64,000 bases of DNA from Glycine soja (Eukaryota; Streptophyta; Magnoliopsida; Fabales; Fabaceae). Positions 1 to 12,251 of this stretch are shown here, one piece after another (the stretch's first letter is position 1; each line of letters begins with the position of its first letter). The DNA lies in assembly GCF_004193775.1 (NCBI RefSeq), contig NC_041016.1, positions 43,883,522-43,947,521 on the forward strand, given 5' to 3'. The position numbers and the translations under genes are program-made. The notes under the pieces were generated by a model. It had not been told where the DNA came from. It saw only the letters and a program-made list of their open reading frames with translations, and made no database searches.

Positions 1-9
1 AGTGACAAC

Positions 10-273
10 ATGCACTCAGTTACATACAACCAAGATCTAATGAGCCCAGCTTTACTAGCTAGATGGACAGAACTCAGAGAGTTCTATGGGCTCACTAGAA
101 ATCATCATCAAGTGATCTTGATCCACTTTGGACAGAGTGTTTTCCTCCTCACCATCTTCAAAAGCAGGTCTGAATCAAAAGCTTACCCTAAATGACACTC
201 CTTGTACCACCAAGTTTCTAACTCAATCACTTTTAAAGTTTTACACTGAGTACAAAGTGACTTGCAGCAGTTT
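10..273 (+). pseudogene. Broken gene fragment, possibly B3-domain-like
   Basis: An open frame from ATG 10 runs 61 codons to a TGA at 193-195. The same frame continues to read like protein after the stop (HSLYHQVSNSITFKV), with a second TGA near 235, so this is probably one coding segment with nonsense changes. The segment has the motif ARWTELREFYGLT and a hydrophobic stretch VFLLTIFKS. It reminds me of plant-specific B3-like proteins that are abundant in legumes, but I cannot confirm the family by eye. The 5' portion may lie outside the window. Pseudogene fragment is more likely than a live gene. Confidence 0.35.
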
Positions 274-279
274 GGTGAG

Positions 280-880
280 TAATTAAACACTCCTTTGTAT
301 GTGAAATTTTAAAATCATATACATATCTAATATAAATTTCATGTTAATTTCAACATGTGTTGAGTACTATGTACTCATTTATGAAAGCTGTATAATTCAC
401 CCATCTGAACTTGGAAGAGACTACAGAGTGTAAGATAGTTTATAATCATTAGAGGAAGACTGCAAAAATTGGAAATGGATGGAGAAATTTTACAGAATTC
501 CATAATTTGCAAGCTAGTTGGAACTCGAATTATATTTGAATTCCCAGATGCAACTTTTAACTTTGTTTTATTTTAGGTTTGTTTGTAATTAAAGTACATT
601 ACTACTCTACTATTATCAATCTTTAAATTTTTGTTTATAAGTTTTGGTGATATATTTTGGGAGAAATATTGGAAAATCCTGAATACATTTATGATATATT
701 TTGTTTATAAATATTTATAACTACTCTTGGTGCATGATATACTTTGTTTATAACTTTTGGTACATGGCTTATTTTATGAATTTTTTTACAACTTCAAATG
801 ATAAATTGTGATATGAATAATCACAGGTTGTTAATTAAAAGAATAGATAGAATATTAAAAAATTCAAAAAATAACATCAG
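280..880. other. AT-rich intergenic sequence
   Basis: No coding or repeat structure was recognised apart from short A/T runs. Confidence 0.5.
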
Positions 881-1121
881 TTTTTAGAAAAATAGATATT
901 ATCAGTAAACAACAACATTGTTTTAGCAAAAAACAACATCGATTTTTAGAAAAATCGATGTTGTTATCTACTGATAATATGTTGGTGAGAAGAAAACAAC
1001 ATCGATTTTTAAACAGCTATTATTAACGTTGATACTTTAACGCAGGTAATTTCAACATCGGTTAATAATCAATATTAAAAGTCCTTAATAACTAATATAA
1101 AAAACCTATTTTCTAATAGTG
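881..1121 (-). mobile_element. Terminal part of a CACTA (En/Spm-like) transposon
   Basis: Read on the minus strand the segment starts CACTATTAGAAAATAG at 1121, a good match to the CACTA terminal inverted repeat class. Inside are subterminal repeats of the type AACATCGATTTTT and AACATCGGTTAA in both orientations. One pair forms a perfect hairpin with 16-bp arms (932-947 and 950-965, 2-bp loop). Such subterminal arrays are where CACTA transposases bind. The other terminus was not found, so this is a truncated or non-autonomous copy. Confidence 0.5.
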
Positions 1122-1149
1122 CATAATACATTATATTTTTTTTTACAAC

Positions 1150-1428
1150 TAGCATTAACATTAGAATGCTAGTTTTTTGAACATATGAAAATTCATCATT
1201 AGTTCCACCTCAGGTTGAAACTTACAGAGAAGCCAATCTCTTAATTTTGTTAGTTTTGATTCTCTAATCTTGGTAGAAAAAAAAAGGGCATATATTAACA
1301 TTAGAAAGTTAATTTTTTAAACATTTACAAATTCATAATTTGTTCCACCTCAGGTTGAAACTTATAGAGAAGCCAATCTCTTAATTTTGCTAGTCTTGAT
1401 TCTCTAATCTTGGGGAAAAAAGGAGATA
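1150..1428. repeat. 140-bp direct tandem repeat, two copies
   Basis: The segment containing TTCCACCTCAGGTTGAAACT at 1204-1223 recurs with a 140-bp offset at 1344-1363. The following AGAGAAGCCAATCTCTTAAT block is also present in both copies, with a few substitutions between them. No coding sense is seen. Confidence 0.75.
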
Positions 1429-1429
1429 C

Positions 1430-3477
1430 ATTGATCTCATGTTAGATTCAGGTAAATCGCTTGCAAGAAGATACCCAATTAGTATAATCACAAATCATTA
1501 TACAAATTAGTAACAAATATTCAAGCTAGATGAGTCAGAAATCTTATAAATAATAAAAATGGTATACACCGTCCAATCTTATTAATCTTATACAAAAATC
1601 TTAAGCCTAGATTTAATTTGCTGAAAATCTCAGCTACATTTGCTCTGGAAGGTGTGAGAATATATTCTATTCTCTGCATTAGTGAGACTATAAACCATGG
1701 AATATTTTAATAAAGTTGAATATCAAAAGGGGGGTAAAGTGATGCGCCTAGGGTCATGCACCCTTAGTTGCGATATGAAACCAAATCTCAAATCCTAGTG
1801 CCAAAATTATTATGCCTTAGAACGAGGTTGGTTTAGGAAAGTGTACAAGATTCTTTGTTATCATAGCTTTTGGTTAATTAAAGAGGTAATAAGATTCAAA
1901 AGAGCATTATTATTTGCAATGTAGGACCCCTAAAAAATAGAACTTTAATCATTCGCCCCAAATCTGAATTTGTTCCTAAACGGACTTTATGTCTATATAA
2001 TGAGTCCATAGATCTAAGAGCATATACATGATAATAAATCCTTAAATTATTTCTCTAAATTATATAATGGTTTAAATTTTGAAATTTGAAGTTTTTTCTG
2101 TTTTTTAAAACCTCATTTATTTTAGTCCCTTTTCATATTTTTTTATTGTCCTTTTATATATAAAAAAAAAAACACGATTGGAATAACAATTCTTCTAAAA
2201 GTGACCAACTAGTGGCTTCACTGATATTAGTTCGAAAGATACTTCAAGCCTATAACATATGTAGTAAAAAAAATTAAATATTTTTTTTAAGCTGGGAATT
2301 AATAAAAAAAAAAACCAAAGACTGAAATGTCATAGTCATAGTATAATATCTAAAGGAATTTATTAGCATGCATATATTCAATTCCCACGTACAGACACCA
2401 ACTTAGAGTACAAGATTGAAACATTGGCTGATCTGTTTCTTAATCTGTTCTGTTTGTTTTATAAACTCCATTAATATAATATTGGAAGTGAGATCTTGAT
2501 CTGAACATTGGATTTTAATAGCAAGGAAGATGGAAAGAAGAAGAAGAAGAAGAAGAAAAAAACAGCAAAAGACTATTCTAAGGGTCGTTTTCATCATGTC
2601 ACATTCGAACCTCTTTATGAAGGCACAGTGAGGTCAAGCTCAGCTCTGCAAGAATTGAACAGCCAACTGGGTCATTGATCTATTATATATTTATTGGTCA
2701 TTAGATAGATATATAATTTTTGGTACTATTGGAATATATATTATTAACAGTGTACATGTGATTTCACCGTTTTGATTGGTCGTTGCAAGTGCCATTGTGC
2801 CAATGTCATGTGCATCCTTGCTAATCAAATTAAATAACTCACTTCAGTGCTCAAAAGTAAAAAGAGAGCCAGAAATGTTACACTTTTTCGATTGCATTCA
2901 AATTAAATAACTCGTGTTCAGTTAATTTTTTTCATAAATTTTTATAAAAAAAAAGAAAAAATAATAATAATCAAACTTCTCTCTTTAAATTAAAATCAAT
3001 TTATTCATTCAATTTTTATAAAAAAAAAAGTCGTCTAACTTTTTAAAAAATAAAATACATGTGTTAATTTTAATTTTTTTTATAGAAGTTCAATTTTTTT
3101 ATTTTTTTTCTCTGATATACTTAAAAAAAAAAAACTATGCAGATAGTCTTATATATATAAGAGAAAAAGGTCCACCATTTCACGAAACAACCCCTAAAGT
3201 TGGCAATGAATTGCTATACATTTGAGAATGGTTTGGATAAACATGCAACTTTAACTCGCTAAATCAAACAATTTGGTTTGACAAAAAGTAGTAGTCACAA
3301 TATCATTGAAGAAAAGGACACTTTAAACCAAACCCTACTAGATAACATGTGAGCAATAATACATATATACTTTTGAAACTAAGTCGCGAAATAATTAAAG
3401 GAAAACAAAAAATACGAAAGAAAAAAAAGGTATTGCAATGAAATGTAATTACCAGTCACTCGATCCTGAGATAGTTT

Positions 3478-3480
<3 letters not shown>
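1430..3480. other. AT-rich intergenic sequence
   Basis: No gene recognised. A (GAA)n run at 2534-2560 and several poly-A/T runs generate spurious open frames. The segment at 1730-1850 is less AT-rich but not recognised. Confidence 0.5.

Positions 3481-3483
<3 letters not shown>

Positions 3484-3536
<53 letters not shown>
3484..3536. repeat. (AT)n microsatellite
   Basis: About 26 uninterrupted AT units. Confidence 0.95.
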
Positions 3537-3539
<3 letters not shown>

Positions 3540-5335
3540 GTTTCGACAAATCTTACACGTGGATTGTGCACATTGTAAATATAACTGTGCTATGGGGATT
3601 CTATTATTTGATATCTCTGAACAAAGCTATAGAAAAGCATAAAAATTTATTTATAATATCATCTTTATTTTTGAAAAAAAAAATATTTTTCTGTTATTTT
3701 TTATTGAAATTTTTTTAAATTATTAATTATTATTTTCTCAATTATATTCTTCTAAAATAAGAACAAAAATAACACGTAAAATTTAAAAATAAGAAATAAG
3801 AAATAACAGATACATTAGAAAATTACAAATAATTTTATTGTTAATAGGAAAATTAATTAGTTTTAATCCGTTTCTTACAATAAAATAAATAGAAAAAATA
3901 AAAAATGAAGAATTTTTTTATATGTTTTTGAATTTGTGGAAGAGAGATTGAATGATAAATAAATTATATATAAAAATATATATTAATTGAAAAAAATTAA
4001 AAATTCAAACTTTTTCACATCATTAGTTTTAATATAAAAATATTTATTATTGAATTTATTAACAACACTTACTTATTTTTTTTTGAATGATTTCAACAAA
4101 TTATATTTTGAGTGTATTTTAAGAGAATTGCAGTTATAACTTGATAAAATGCACTTTTAAAAAAATAGGTTCATGTTAATAATTTTTTTTAAAATGTTAT
4201 ATTATACATTTGCTAATTCTTTAGAAGGAATATTTTAGAACTTTATATTTTGGATGTACTTTAAGAAATTAAAAGATTTTATTGGAGCAGAAAATTGAAG
4301 TTATGTCTTACTTCTTTTAAAAATCAAGCGAGCATATGTTAACAAAGTTTACTTTTTTATGTTATAAAAATTTATTTAGTTAATAAAAAAACTAAAACTA
4401 AAAATGACTTATTCCTCTTCTAAAAAAAAAGACCTATATCTTCGTAATTTTACTACACTCGATAGGGAATTATTTATTACGTGAATCTTGTCCAAAAGGT
4501 TCCTTTTTTTTTTCTTTCAAATAAATGATAATTTCTTTTGTCTTATTCCTCTCTTGATTTGCTTCACCTCTATTTTTACATGTCTAAAATCTAACCCTAA
4601 ATAAATATAAATGCCAAACAACGAATAAAAGAAAGTGTAGTGTAGGTGTAATAATAAGATTAGTACACCTGGAATGTGTAAACCAAGTGCTCGTGACGAA
4701 TGCAAGTAAAAGACAAGAAGACCCCATTTTGTCGCTTTGTGCTGTCGGCACAATCACGCACACACTTTCTCTAACGCCCATGTTTGTTATTACTCATTTT
4801 TATTTATTTTTCCTATGTTAGACCTATTTTTTACTGAAGCAAATTCTATCCCAGTTTACGAGTAATATTATTATAATTGATTAATTTTTTTTAAAATATT
4901 TTATACAGTTATATATCTACAATTTTAATTTGATATTTTTTTTATTTTTTCTAAATTATTTTTTTAATTTATTGAATTAAAAACTAATAAAAATTAACAT
5001 AAATAATAATAATTTATATCTCTTAATTAAAAAATTTAAGATTCAAATTTTAAATTTAATTTCTGTATTATCTTTATGTTGTTCATTTTTCTTTCAGAAT
5101 GAACGTCGTATAATAATTATGTTAATATTTAATTGTGATTTAATTTTAAAAATTATAGAAACAGTATTGTTTTGAAGGAAAAATACAGGATAACTTATTT
5201 TATACTTACTATGAAATAAAAAAATATATATTTATCTTATATAATTTACAGCTTTTAACAAAGACCAGTCACTATTTTAGATAGGAATAACCTCTTATTA
5301 ATATTATATTAAGATTTTTTTATTGAATTAAAATT
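3540..5335. other. AT-rich intergenic sequence
   Basis: Only short low-complexity frames; nothing recognised on either strand. Confidence 0.5.
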
Positions 5336-5339
5336 TCGT

Positions 5340-5475
5340 TTGAGCTTCACGTGAGATCCTTCACGGAAGTGACGGAACCTCTCGACTCGATCTTTACTTC
5401 TGCCGACAGTCACAAATGAAAGCACGCGCTGGCTACCGCAAAACCGTACGATAACGTTATGATGACGTCACAACT
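5340..5475. promoter_or_regulatory. GC-richer island with G-box and CRE-like palindromes
   Basis: In very AT-rich DNA, this 135-bp stretch is CpG-rich. It contains CACGTG (5348-5353), the G-box core bound by bZIP/bHLH factors, and TGACGTCA (5463-5470), a C-box/CRE palindrome bound by TGA-type bZIPs. No gene start follows on either strand within about 1 kb, so a regulatory role is only inferred. It could be a relic of a promoter or a transposon end. Confidence 0.3.
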
Positions 5476-5529
5476 TTATCTGATGGTAGTAATACATAAC
5501 TTTTAAATCTGACGGCACATTCCTTGATG

Positions 5530-6514
5530 AGATAAATGCTTAAGAATATACTCGTTTTGATACATCTTTTTATTGGTTAAGGTTTAGTTGTACGTTTTAT
5601 TCTTAATTTTTTTATTTTGATAAATTTTATTTATAACAAACTAATTTGATGTATTTTTAATTTTTTAAAAATTAAAAATTTTCTTTCATCATTGAGCTGA
5701 TGCCATAATTTAACAAAAGTGAAAAAATTAAAGTAAAATTTCTCAAACAAAAAAGTTACACATAAAATTTAGTAAGGAGTAAAAAATTAATTATTTTAAC
5801 ATGACAGACGAGCTTAACATCACAAGATAGAATTTGTAAGTTTTTTTTTAAAAAAATAGGAATAAAATGTGTCAACTTAATTTATTGGGAGAATTTGCCA
5901 AAAAGTAAACAATTAGAGGTAAAATTTGTAATTAAGTTTAAAATTTATTAAATATCACAGTATTTTGTGAATTTCACATCTCATGATTCTTTCTTTTAAT
6001 TTAATAGTTTTTAATAAACTTGAACTAATTAAAAAAGTATTAAAAAGAATACATTAAAAAGTGTATTCTTAACATTCCTCTTATTGATGATGTTTTAATG
6101 CTAATGCCAATAATATGTACAGGTGGATGGATAGAAAATTGATTTTACTGAATAAAAATAAGAGTTTAATGGTAATGTATTAATAGTGCGAAACACTTTT
6201 ACATTGTTGTCTAATCATAATTCATTGTTAATATGACTTTTAAACTAATTATCACAAAAGTCAACAAAATTTAATGGTAAATTTTTATTGGATGACTTTG
6301 TAAAACTTTTTACAATGTCAATCTATAATATTTTTCCTCTTAAAATAATGTATGAAATATTTATTTGAATGGAAAAAAATGAGCAAAAATATAAATGATG
6401 ATATTCTTATTTTTATTTGGTTAAAAAAGTAATGAGGGAAAAAAAGGTTTCTTTCAAAAATAAAAATTCAAATTTTGTCTTTCTTTTTTTCTCAATTTGA
6501 AATCTTACACTTTC
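5530..6514. other. AT-rich intergenic sequence
   Basis: No coding potential or repeat family recognised before the LTR that begins near 6515. Confidence 0.5.
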
Positions 6515-6825
6515 TGATTTTTTTTATATTTTTCTTACTAGACTCTTTGTAGTTCGATCTATGAGTAATCTATTTCTCGTGTTCCCTAACTCTTTCTCCA
6601 ATGATAGGGTGAGATACCCGAAAAGGGATTCTAATGCTAAAGTCAATGTCTATTTAGGAAGTGTATGATGAACGAAATGTAACTTACCTATTCATACATC
6701 GCTTACTGGCTTATAAGGAATGTGAGGATGGTTGAGTTGGTAACTGCTCATGATGTCCACCAAGACATCATGTGGGGAGTGGTAGTCGGTTGGTTAATGC
6801 TGACTACCCATAAACTCATAGTACA
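6515..6825 (-). repeat. 3' LTR of the Gypsy element
   Basis: Shares long blocks with 18004-18299, for example ACTCTTTGTAG, GATGTCCACCAAGACATCAT and CTTATAAGGAATGT. The minus-strand start TGTACTATGAG is preceded by the tract CTTGGGGGGACT (about 6828-6840), the likely polypurine primer. The left boundary is fuzzy because the first 25 bases align poorly. Confidence 0.8.
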
Positions 6826-7473
6826 CAAGTCCCCCCAAGCTTTGAGTCTGATGAAGACAAAAGAGCTTGATGACAAAGCAAGCTATGTTGTTAAGATGAC
6901 ATGGGGTTATTAGGGGGGGCATTGTTTGATGTGATAACCATGAAGATGAAATAAAAAATAGTCGACTAGGATAACTTAATAAAAAAATAACCAACTTGGA
7001 TAACTTAATTTAGCCCCTTCATTTTTCAAAGAAATAAATGAAGACCAGTTTGATATGTCGCGGGAGCAAAACAAGACCGATCTGTTTTAAGTCGTTGATT
7101 TATGTTTAGATAAGTAATTTCTTCTATTGAACATTAAAGAATGAATTGGATAGTTGACTTTACCTCAGTCAACCTTTATGATGTATGTGTTCAAACATAT
7201 TAATGAATTTTCAGACACGAAGAATCATGACCTTTCGAATTAAGACAAGATAGTCTAGGCCTCTCTTGATTATGCCACATGTTGTCACGTTTGTGGTCTG
7301 AAATGAACATGTCGCTCCGATTGGAGAAAAAACCCCAAACAACGATGTTGGAGAGTTAAAACCTTTTATGAAGGTGGTGCTTCAGTTTTCGTGCCTCCAT
7401 CATTAGTTTATAACTCTCAAGGTTTTCACAGATAGTGAGAAGTCAGAACGGTTTTGAACAAGTTTCAAAATTT

Positions 7474-7481
7474 TATAAATA
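7474..7481 (+). promoter_or_regulatory. Candidate TATA box for the antisense ORF
   Basis: TATAAATA lies about 260 bp upstream of the ATG at 7741 in an otherwise non-coding part of the Gypsy element, between its 3' LTR and the opposite-strand ORF. The spacing would leave a long 5' leader. The assignment rests on motif and position only. Confidence 0.3.
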
Positions 7482-7740
7482 TTTGACCTTTCTACTTCTA
7501 CCAACACTTCTCCATTTTGCTATTGTTTCAAAATTCACTAGAGATTTTTGAAGGTTTGAGAGCATTTCTGGGTTAGAGAGCTTTACGGTGACGGGTTAAG
7601 GGTGTGCGCTAGAGCTTGTGCCTTTTTGTTCTCTGCATCATTTTTTCCATTTTCCTGTCATGTTTTCAACCATCATCTTCAATTAGGTACACTCATGTGT
7701 TTTTGCCTTTGTTTCAAGTATTTTCTCATTCATTCTTAAG

Positions 7741-10700
7741 ATGTCTTCTTCTGGTTTTGATGAGGATAAATCTCTGGTTGTCCGCTGGAAATCCATGTTA
7801 GAGAAAGAAATCTTAGACATGGGGGAAGAGTCAAAATCATTCTCTGACTCTATTGCTTCTCTTCCTCTTTCTGATGAGGAAGAATTCCAAAATTTGATGA
7901 AAGGTCCTGAAATCTTCTATGGTGTTAATGTCATCGTCGTTGACATTGTCAGTGGTGATATTAACACCGGCCTTGTTGATTCCAATAGAGAGGGTTCTAA
8001 AGTTGATGTTTTTGAACCATTTAGGAAAATGGATGAGGCTATTGGTGGTGGTAATGGGGAGGGGAGTGGATATTGTAGGGTTTTCCCATAAAAAATAGAA
8101 GAATAAGAAAGACAAAAGATCAAAGAAAGTGGTAATTATATTCCTAAAAAGTCAAAAAAGAAAAAAGAATATCCTCATATTACTTTTCTTGGGTATACTT
8201 GGGTCATTGGAGAGGTCATAATTTATTCCTCCATTTTTCAAAACATAATCCATTATCGATCTAAAGGACAAAGTGAACCTTACTTATCTCAATAATCCCG
8301 ATTGGGTTATTGTTGATCATTATCTTCCCAATGAACGGGTTTTTCTCAACACTAGTAAAAACTAGCTTGACTTCATGTATGTGTGTGAATATATGTTCAA
8401 GGATTTGGACATAACTTTTCCATTTACAGACTTCAAATATGATGTCTAGAGTGAGATGAATTTTGCTCCTATATAACTTCATCCTAATAGTTAAGCCTTT
8501 ATGAAGGTGCTCTCAACCTTTTGTCATTATTTGAATATCACTTTCACGGTTATTAAATTTCTATACTTTTATTGGGTTAAGGCAAGTGAGGATGGTAAGG
8601 TTGGTTGGGTATCTATGGCTAGTGCACAAAGGTCTTTATTCGCACTTTTCAACTCTTCATGGAAGAAATTTAAGAATCATTTTTTTAAGATTAGACCAAA
8701 CTGTATTTATCCCAACCACAATTTTTTTTTTACAAATTTGATGGAAAAAGAAGGATATTTCCTCATTGGAAATAGTTTTGTCAAAGGTTTAAATCTCAGG
8801 CAAGCTCATTGTTATTTTCTAGGGATAGGCGACATATTAATATAATTGTGGAGTTTACAATAAGGATGAATATTAAGGAAGTTGTCCAATTGCCTTATTT
8901 TGGAAACATTGAGGGCTTTTTAGAGAATGGGTATTGTATTGTACTTGAAAATATTTTTGATAAAGTGATTTTGTTTATGATATTTTTCTTATTGTTTGTG
9001 TAGGCATTATGAAAGGTTTTAATTCCGGAAGACAAAGGCTTCAATGGTAGAATCTTAGAATCCAAGCATACTACCAGCACTTGCTGACCTAGTGAAGCCT
9101 AAGAAGAGAAAGAGAGTTTCCAAGAGATCATTCAATTTGGCGAAAAAATCGATCAACCTCAATCCAAAATTATGAAGGTTGTAGTGAATGAGTAGATTCC
9201 TCTTGAAAAAGAAAAAGAATTTCCTAAGAAGGAGACTCCAGGAAGTATTAATGTGGAGAATCTTACTACTGAGAATAGGGATGTTGAGGTGTTACAATCA
9301 CATTATATTGATAAGCTGACTACAAACTCTGATGTTGCTAATAACAATGTGGAGAAATTGACCACTTCCTTAATCTCTCCAACTCCTCTAATTTCTAACC
9401 AAGGTACTTAAGTTTTAGGTGAAAAAAGTATTCCTCATAACACTTCATGTGAAAAGTGAAGTGGAGGTATGGCGATCCAACATCATTCAGGTCCCCTACG
9501 CAGGGCTAATCATGTGATTATTACTCGTAATCTTCCCCCGCTATGGAATGTTGACATCTAGGGTTCTGAGTTCATTACCAATAATAAGTTGTTTACAAAG
9601 GTTGCCTCGGAGACGATGGATTTTGTTGGGGTTGACAATAATTTGGATTTCATTGAGGTTTTCCTCTATAGGTCTTCTACTATTGTTCGCCATTGGAGAA
9701 CTATCTATGTCGAGTTGAAGATAAAGTTCAAGGCTAGTTTAGAGGAAAGGAGGAAATTGGTCAAGGCTCTCAATGAGAAAAACTCGTTAATCAAGAAAAT
9801 TGAGATCATTGATGGTCTACATCAGAAAATTGTTGATCATTAGAAGATGGTTTCCATGAAAGTTGTTGAAAATGAAAAGCTTGTTAAGGCCATTGAAAGT
9901 CTTAACAAGAATTTAAACTGTTGGACCTTGTGGCCTCAATAATCTTAAGAGGGATAGGCTTAGAATGCAGAAGAAGCAACAACAATCAATTTAACAATGT
10001 TCTTTAAACATGCAAGACACAATTGATTGCAACAAAATAAATAAGATAAGGGAAGAGAGAATGCAAACACAGTTTTATACTGGTTCAGCCACAACCCTGC
10101 CTACGTCCAGTACTCAAGCAACCCACTTGAGATGTCCACTATCTTTGTAAAATCCTTTACAAAGTCTGAACCACACAGGGACAACCCATCCCTTGTGTTC
10201 AGATGTTTTACAACAAGAGACTCACAGTCTCTTAGCCAATCTCATTGAATAAGAAGAATGGAAGAAGAAATCTCTCTTCAAGAGAAGAATATTACAATAA
10301 AGATCATGTAAGAATCCTTATAGATTTGGCAAGTGTTTGGCCAAGGATTTCTTTTTGAGAGAGCATTTGACAATGAAGTTCTTTTAGAATCTCTCTCATT
10401 GTCTTTTGAGAGGATAAGATATTTTTGCCAAGCAAAACTCTCTTAATCTTTTGAGAGGATAAAACATTTTTAATCAATCAAAACTCTCTATGTAAAATTC
10501 GTGCCCAAGTCACCTACTTATAGGCCTTTGATGGCCATTCACAAATCTAACGAAAAGATGTGATTGTTGGCAGATTTTCTGAAAACTTTCCACTAGTAAT
10601 CGATTACACAGTTATAATTTGAAGGGTTATGACTTTTGAATTTGAATTTCCAAAGTTCCGTTGCGGGTAATCGATTACAGACATATGGTAATCGATTACA

Positions 10701-11443
10701 TGTTGAAAATTCAAATTCAAAACCTTTTTCAACAGCTATTTCTCAACCCTGTCTTTTGGTAATCGTTACACTTCCTGATAATCGATTACCAGAGCCTTGC
10801 ATGTCTTGAAAGCACTTTGCTTTAAGGCAAGACTTGGTCTTTAGTGAATCTTGAAATAAGGCTTTGTTTGTTGAAGCAATCTTGAATTATTCTTGAAGCA
10901 AATGCTTATCATTTGAAGCATCCTTGTTTGATTCTTCTTTGACATCATCAAAATCATGTATACATACATTCACATAAACACTGCAATGAAGGAACTAACA
11001 GAGACTAAGAATATTGTTAAGGCGTTGAACGATGAATTGACTTCTAAAGAAAAGAAAAAGAAAGCTCTTGAGTTAGAAAATGATAATACCTAAAAGATAA
11101 AGACTTGGTCGATCAGGAAGCTTCCAAATTACAAGTGCAATTTCCAGATCAGAAGAAAGCAACAGAAAACACATGTGTTTAGCCTATACTGCAATTTCAA
11201 CAAGCCTTCATAATGGGTCATGAAGATGGTTTTAAGAAAGCTCTTCGCCAAATTGCTTTGTTCACCCCTGAAATGGATATGAAGAATTTTGATGTGCTGA
11301 AAGATGTAAAGGATGGGGAGGCAGTAAGAGAATTTGATATAGGTAGTTATGAAGAGGCTTCTAATAGTGAAATGACTTCCAATGCAGGTGATGTTGAGGC
11401 AACTTCAAACTTTGCTTTGACTTCAAATCATCCAACAACATAG
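7741..11443 (+). pseudogene. Antisense accessory ORF of the Gypsy element (Transposase_28, PF04195-like), degenerate
   Basis: The ORF lies on the strand opposite to gag-pol. ATG 7741 opens an acidic N-terminal segment (LPLSDEEEFQNLMK) ending at 8091. Across frameshifts the following region keeps motifs typical of plant proteins called putative gypsy-type transposon: FKDLDITFPFTDF near 8400, KVGWVSMASAQ near 8600 and WKKFKNHFFKI near 8665. Next come lysine-rich linkers, a heptad-like coiled coil (9661-9900) and a C-terminal acidic tail (11213-11443, FTPEMDMKNFDVLKDVKDGE). A solo LTR at 9919-10974 splits the coiled-coil part. Several stops show it is dead here. The function of such antisense ORFs in Tat elements is unknown. 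Confidence 0.65.
9919..10974 (-). mobile_element. Solo LTR of a SIRE-like Copia family, with TSD
   Basis: A 1056-bp insertion flanked by a perfect 5-bp duplication TAAAC (9914-9918 and 10975-10979), starting TG and ending CA on either strand. On the minus strand it ends GGTCCAACA, like the LTR at 60446-62049 (GATCCAACA), and shares the GGTTGTGGC...AACCAGTATAAA block near its 3' end and the TTTTGATGATGTCAAA block near its 5' end. Three perfect GTAATCGATTAC palindromes (10596, 10667, 10688) and two variants occur inside. No internal coding region remains, so LTR-LTR recombination removed the element body. The interrupted antisense ORF resumes directly after the duplication. Confidence 0.92.
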
Positions 11444-11444
11444 T

Positions 11445-12250
11445 TTATCCAAGTTACTTATGGCCTTTTGTTTTGCTCTTAAAGTTATTATGTATTAAGA
11501 TACTTAAAGATGAAGTGTAATGTACTAAGTTTGTTACTTAATGAAATTAGTGTTTGCAAAAATTCCAAAATTTCTAAGAGTTTAAGTTATGTTTAATTGT
11601 TCTTTAAGATATCTATTAACAGTAGAGTGGTAAAAGTAAACCCGGTCTTATGGATTTCTAAATCATATTACAAATAAATTATATAAACAAACTGAGTTGT
11701 AAAGAAAGTATAAGTCCTTCAATTGTTTTATTTCTTCAATTCTCAACATTTTACTTTTGTGTCAATGTACTAGTTGTACTTGGTTTTAAAGGTCATTATG
11801 CATTTGCACAAAGATATAAGGTCAATGTATTGTTTGTACAAGACAAATAGGTCAATATATAGTTTTGTGTAAGACGTAAATAGATCGATACACAGTTTTA
11901 TGTAAGATATGAATAAGTAGTACACAATTTTGTGTAAGACTTCTTCCACTAATTCAAGTAAAGAATAAATAAGCACAAGAAAAAATAAACAATAAAGATG
12001 AAAGAAATAGGATGACCTGTGTAAAAGGATTTCATTATATGATTGTAACGATAGTACTTTCCTTTTACAATATGACCTAAGTGTGCCTCATTAAAAACTT
12101 TCCAGCCAAAACCTATTATTGTTTTACTTGGGGGGGGGGGGGAACCCAAAGTAGGAAAAAGATTATGATTCCTGGTTATCTTGTTGAAGTATGAATTCAA
12201 ATGTGTTGCATTCTTGGTCCTTAGAATGATCTTTCCAACAAACTCTTCAA
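11445..12250. other. Gypsy spacer with short degenerate repeats
   Basis: Lies between the end of the antisense ORF and the integrase C-terminus. Degenerate units of roughly 38 bp resembling GGTCAATGTA...TTTTGTGTAAGAC occur at about 11760-11940, and there is a 12-base G run near 12131-12142. No protein is recognised. Confidence 0.5.
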
Positions 12251-12251
12251 G

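Noticed and set aside
2403..2597. 64-codon minus-strand frame with a Leu-rich, signal-like N-terminus
   Set aside because: The Leu run comes from a (GAA)n tract; no conserved motif and no gene context.
4517..4781. Overlapping minus-strand frames of 65-78 codons
   Set aside because: Two frames over the same low-information DNA, no recognisable domain.
12131..12142. Run of 12 G residues as a possible quadruplex or origin signal
   Set aside because: A single homopolymer without further G runs nearby; more likely slippage in a dead Gypsy spacer.
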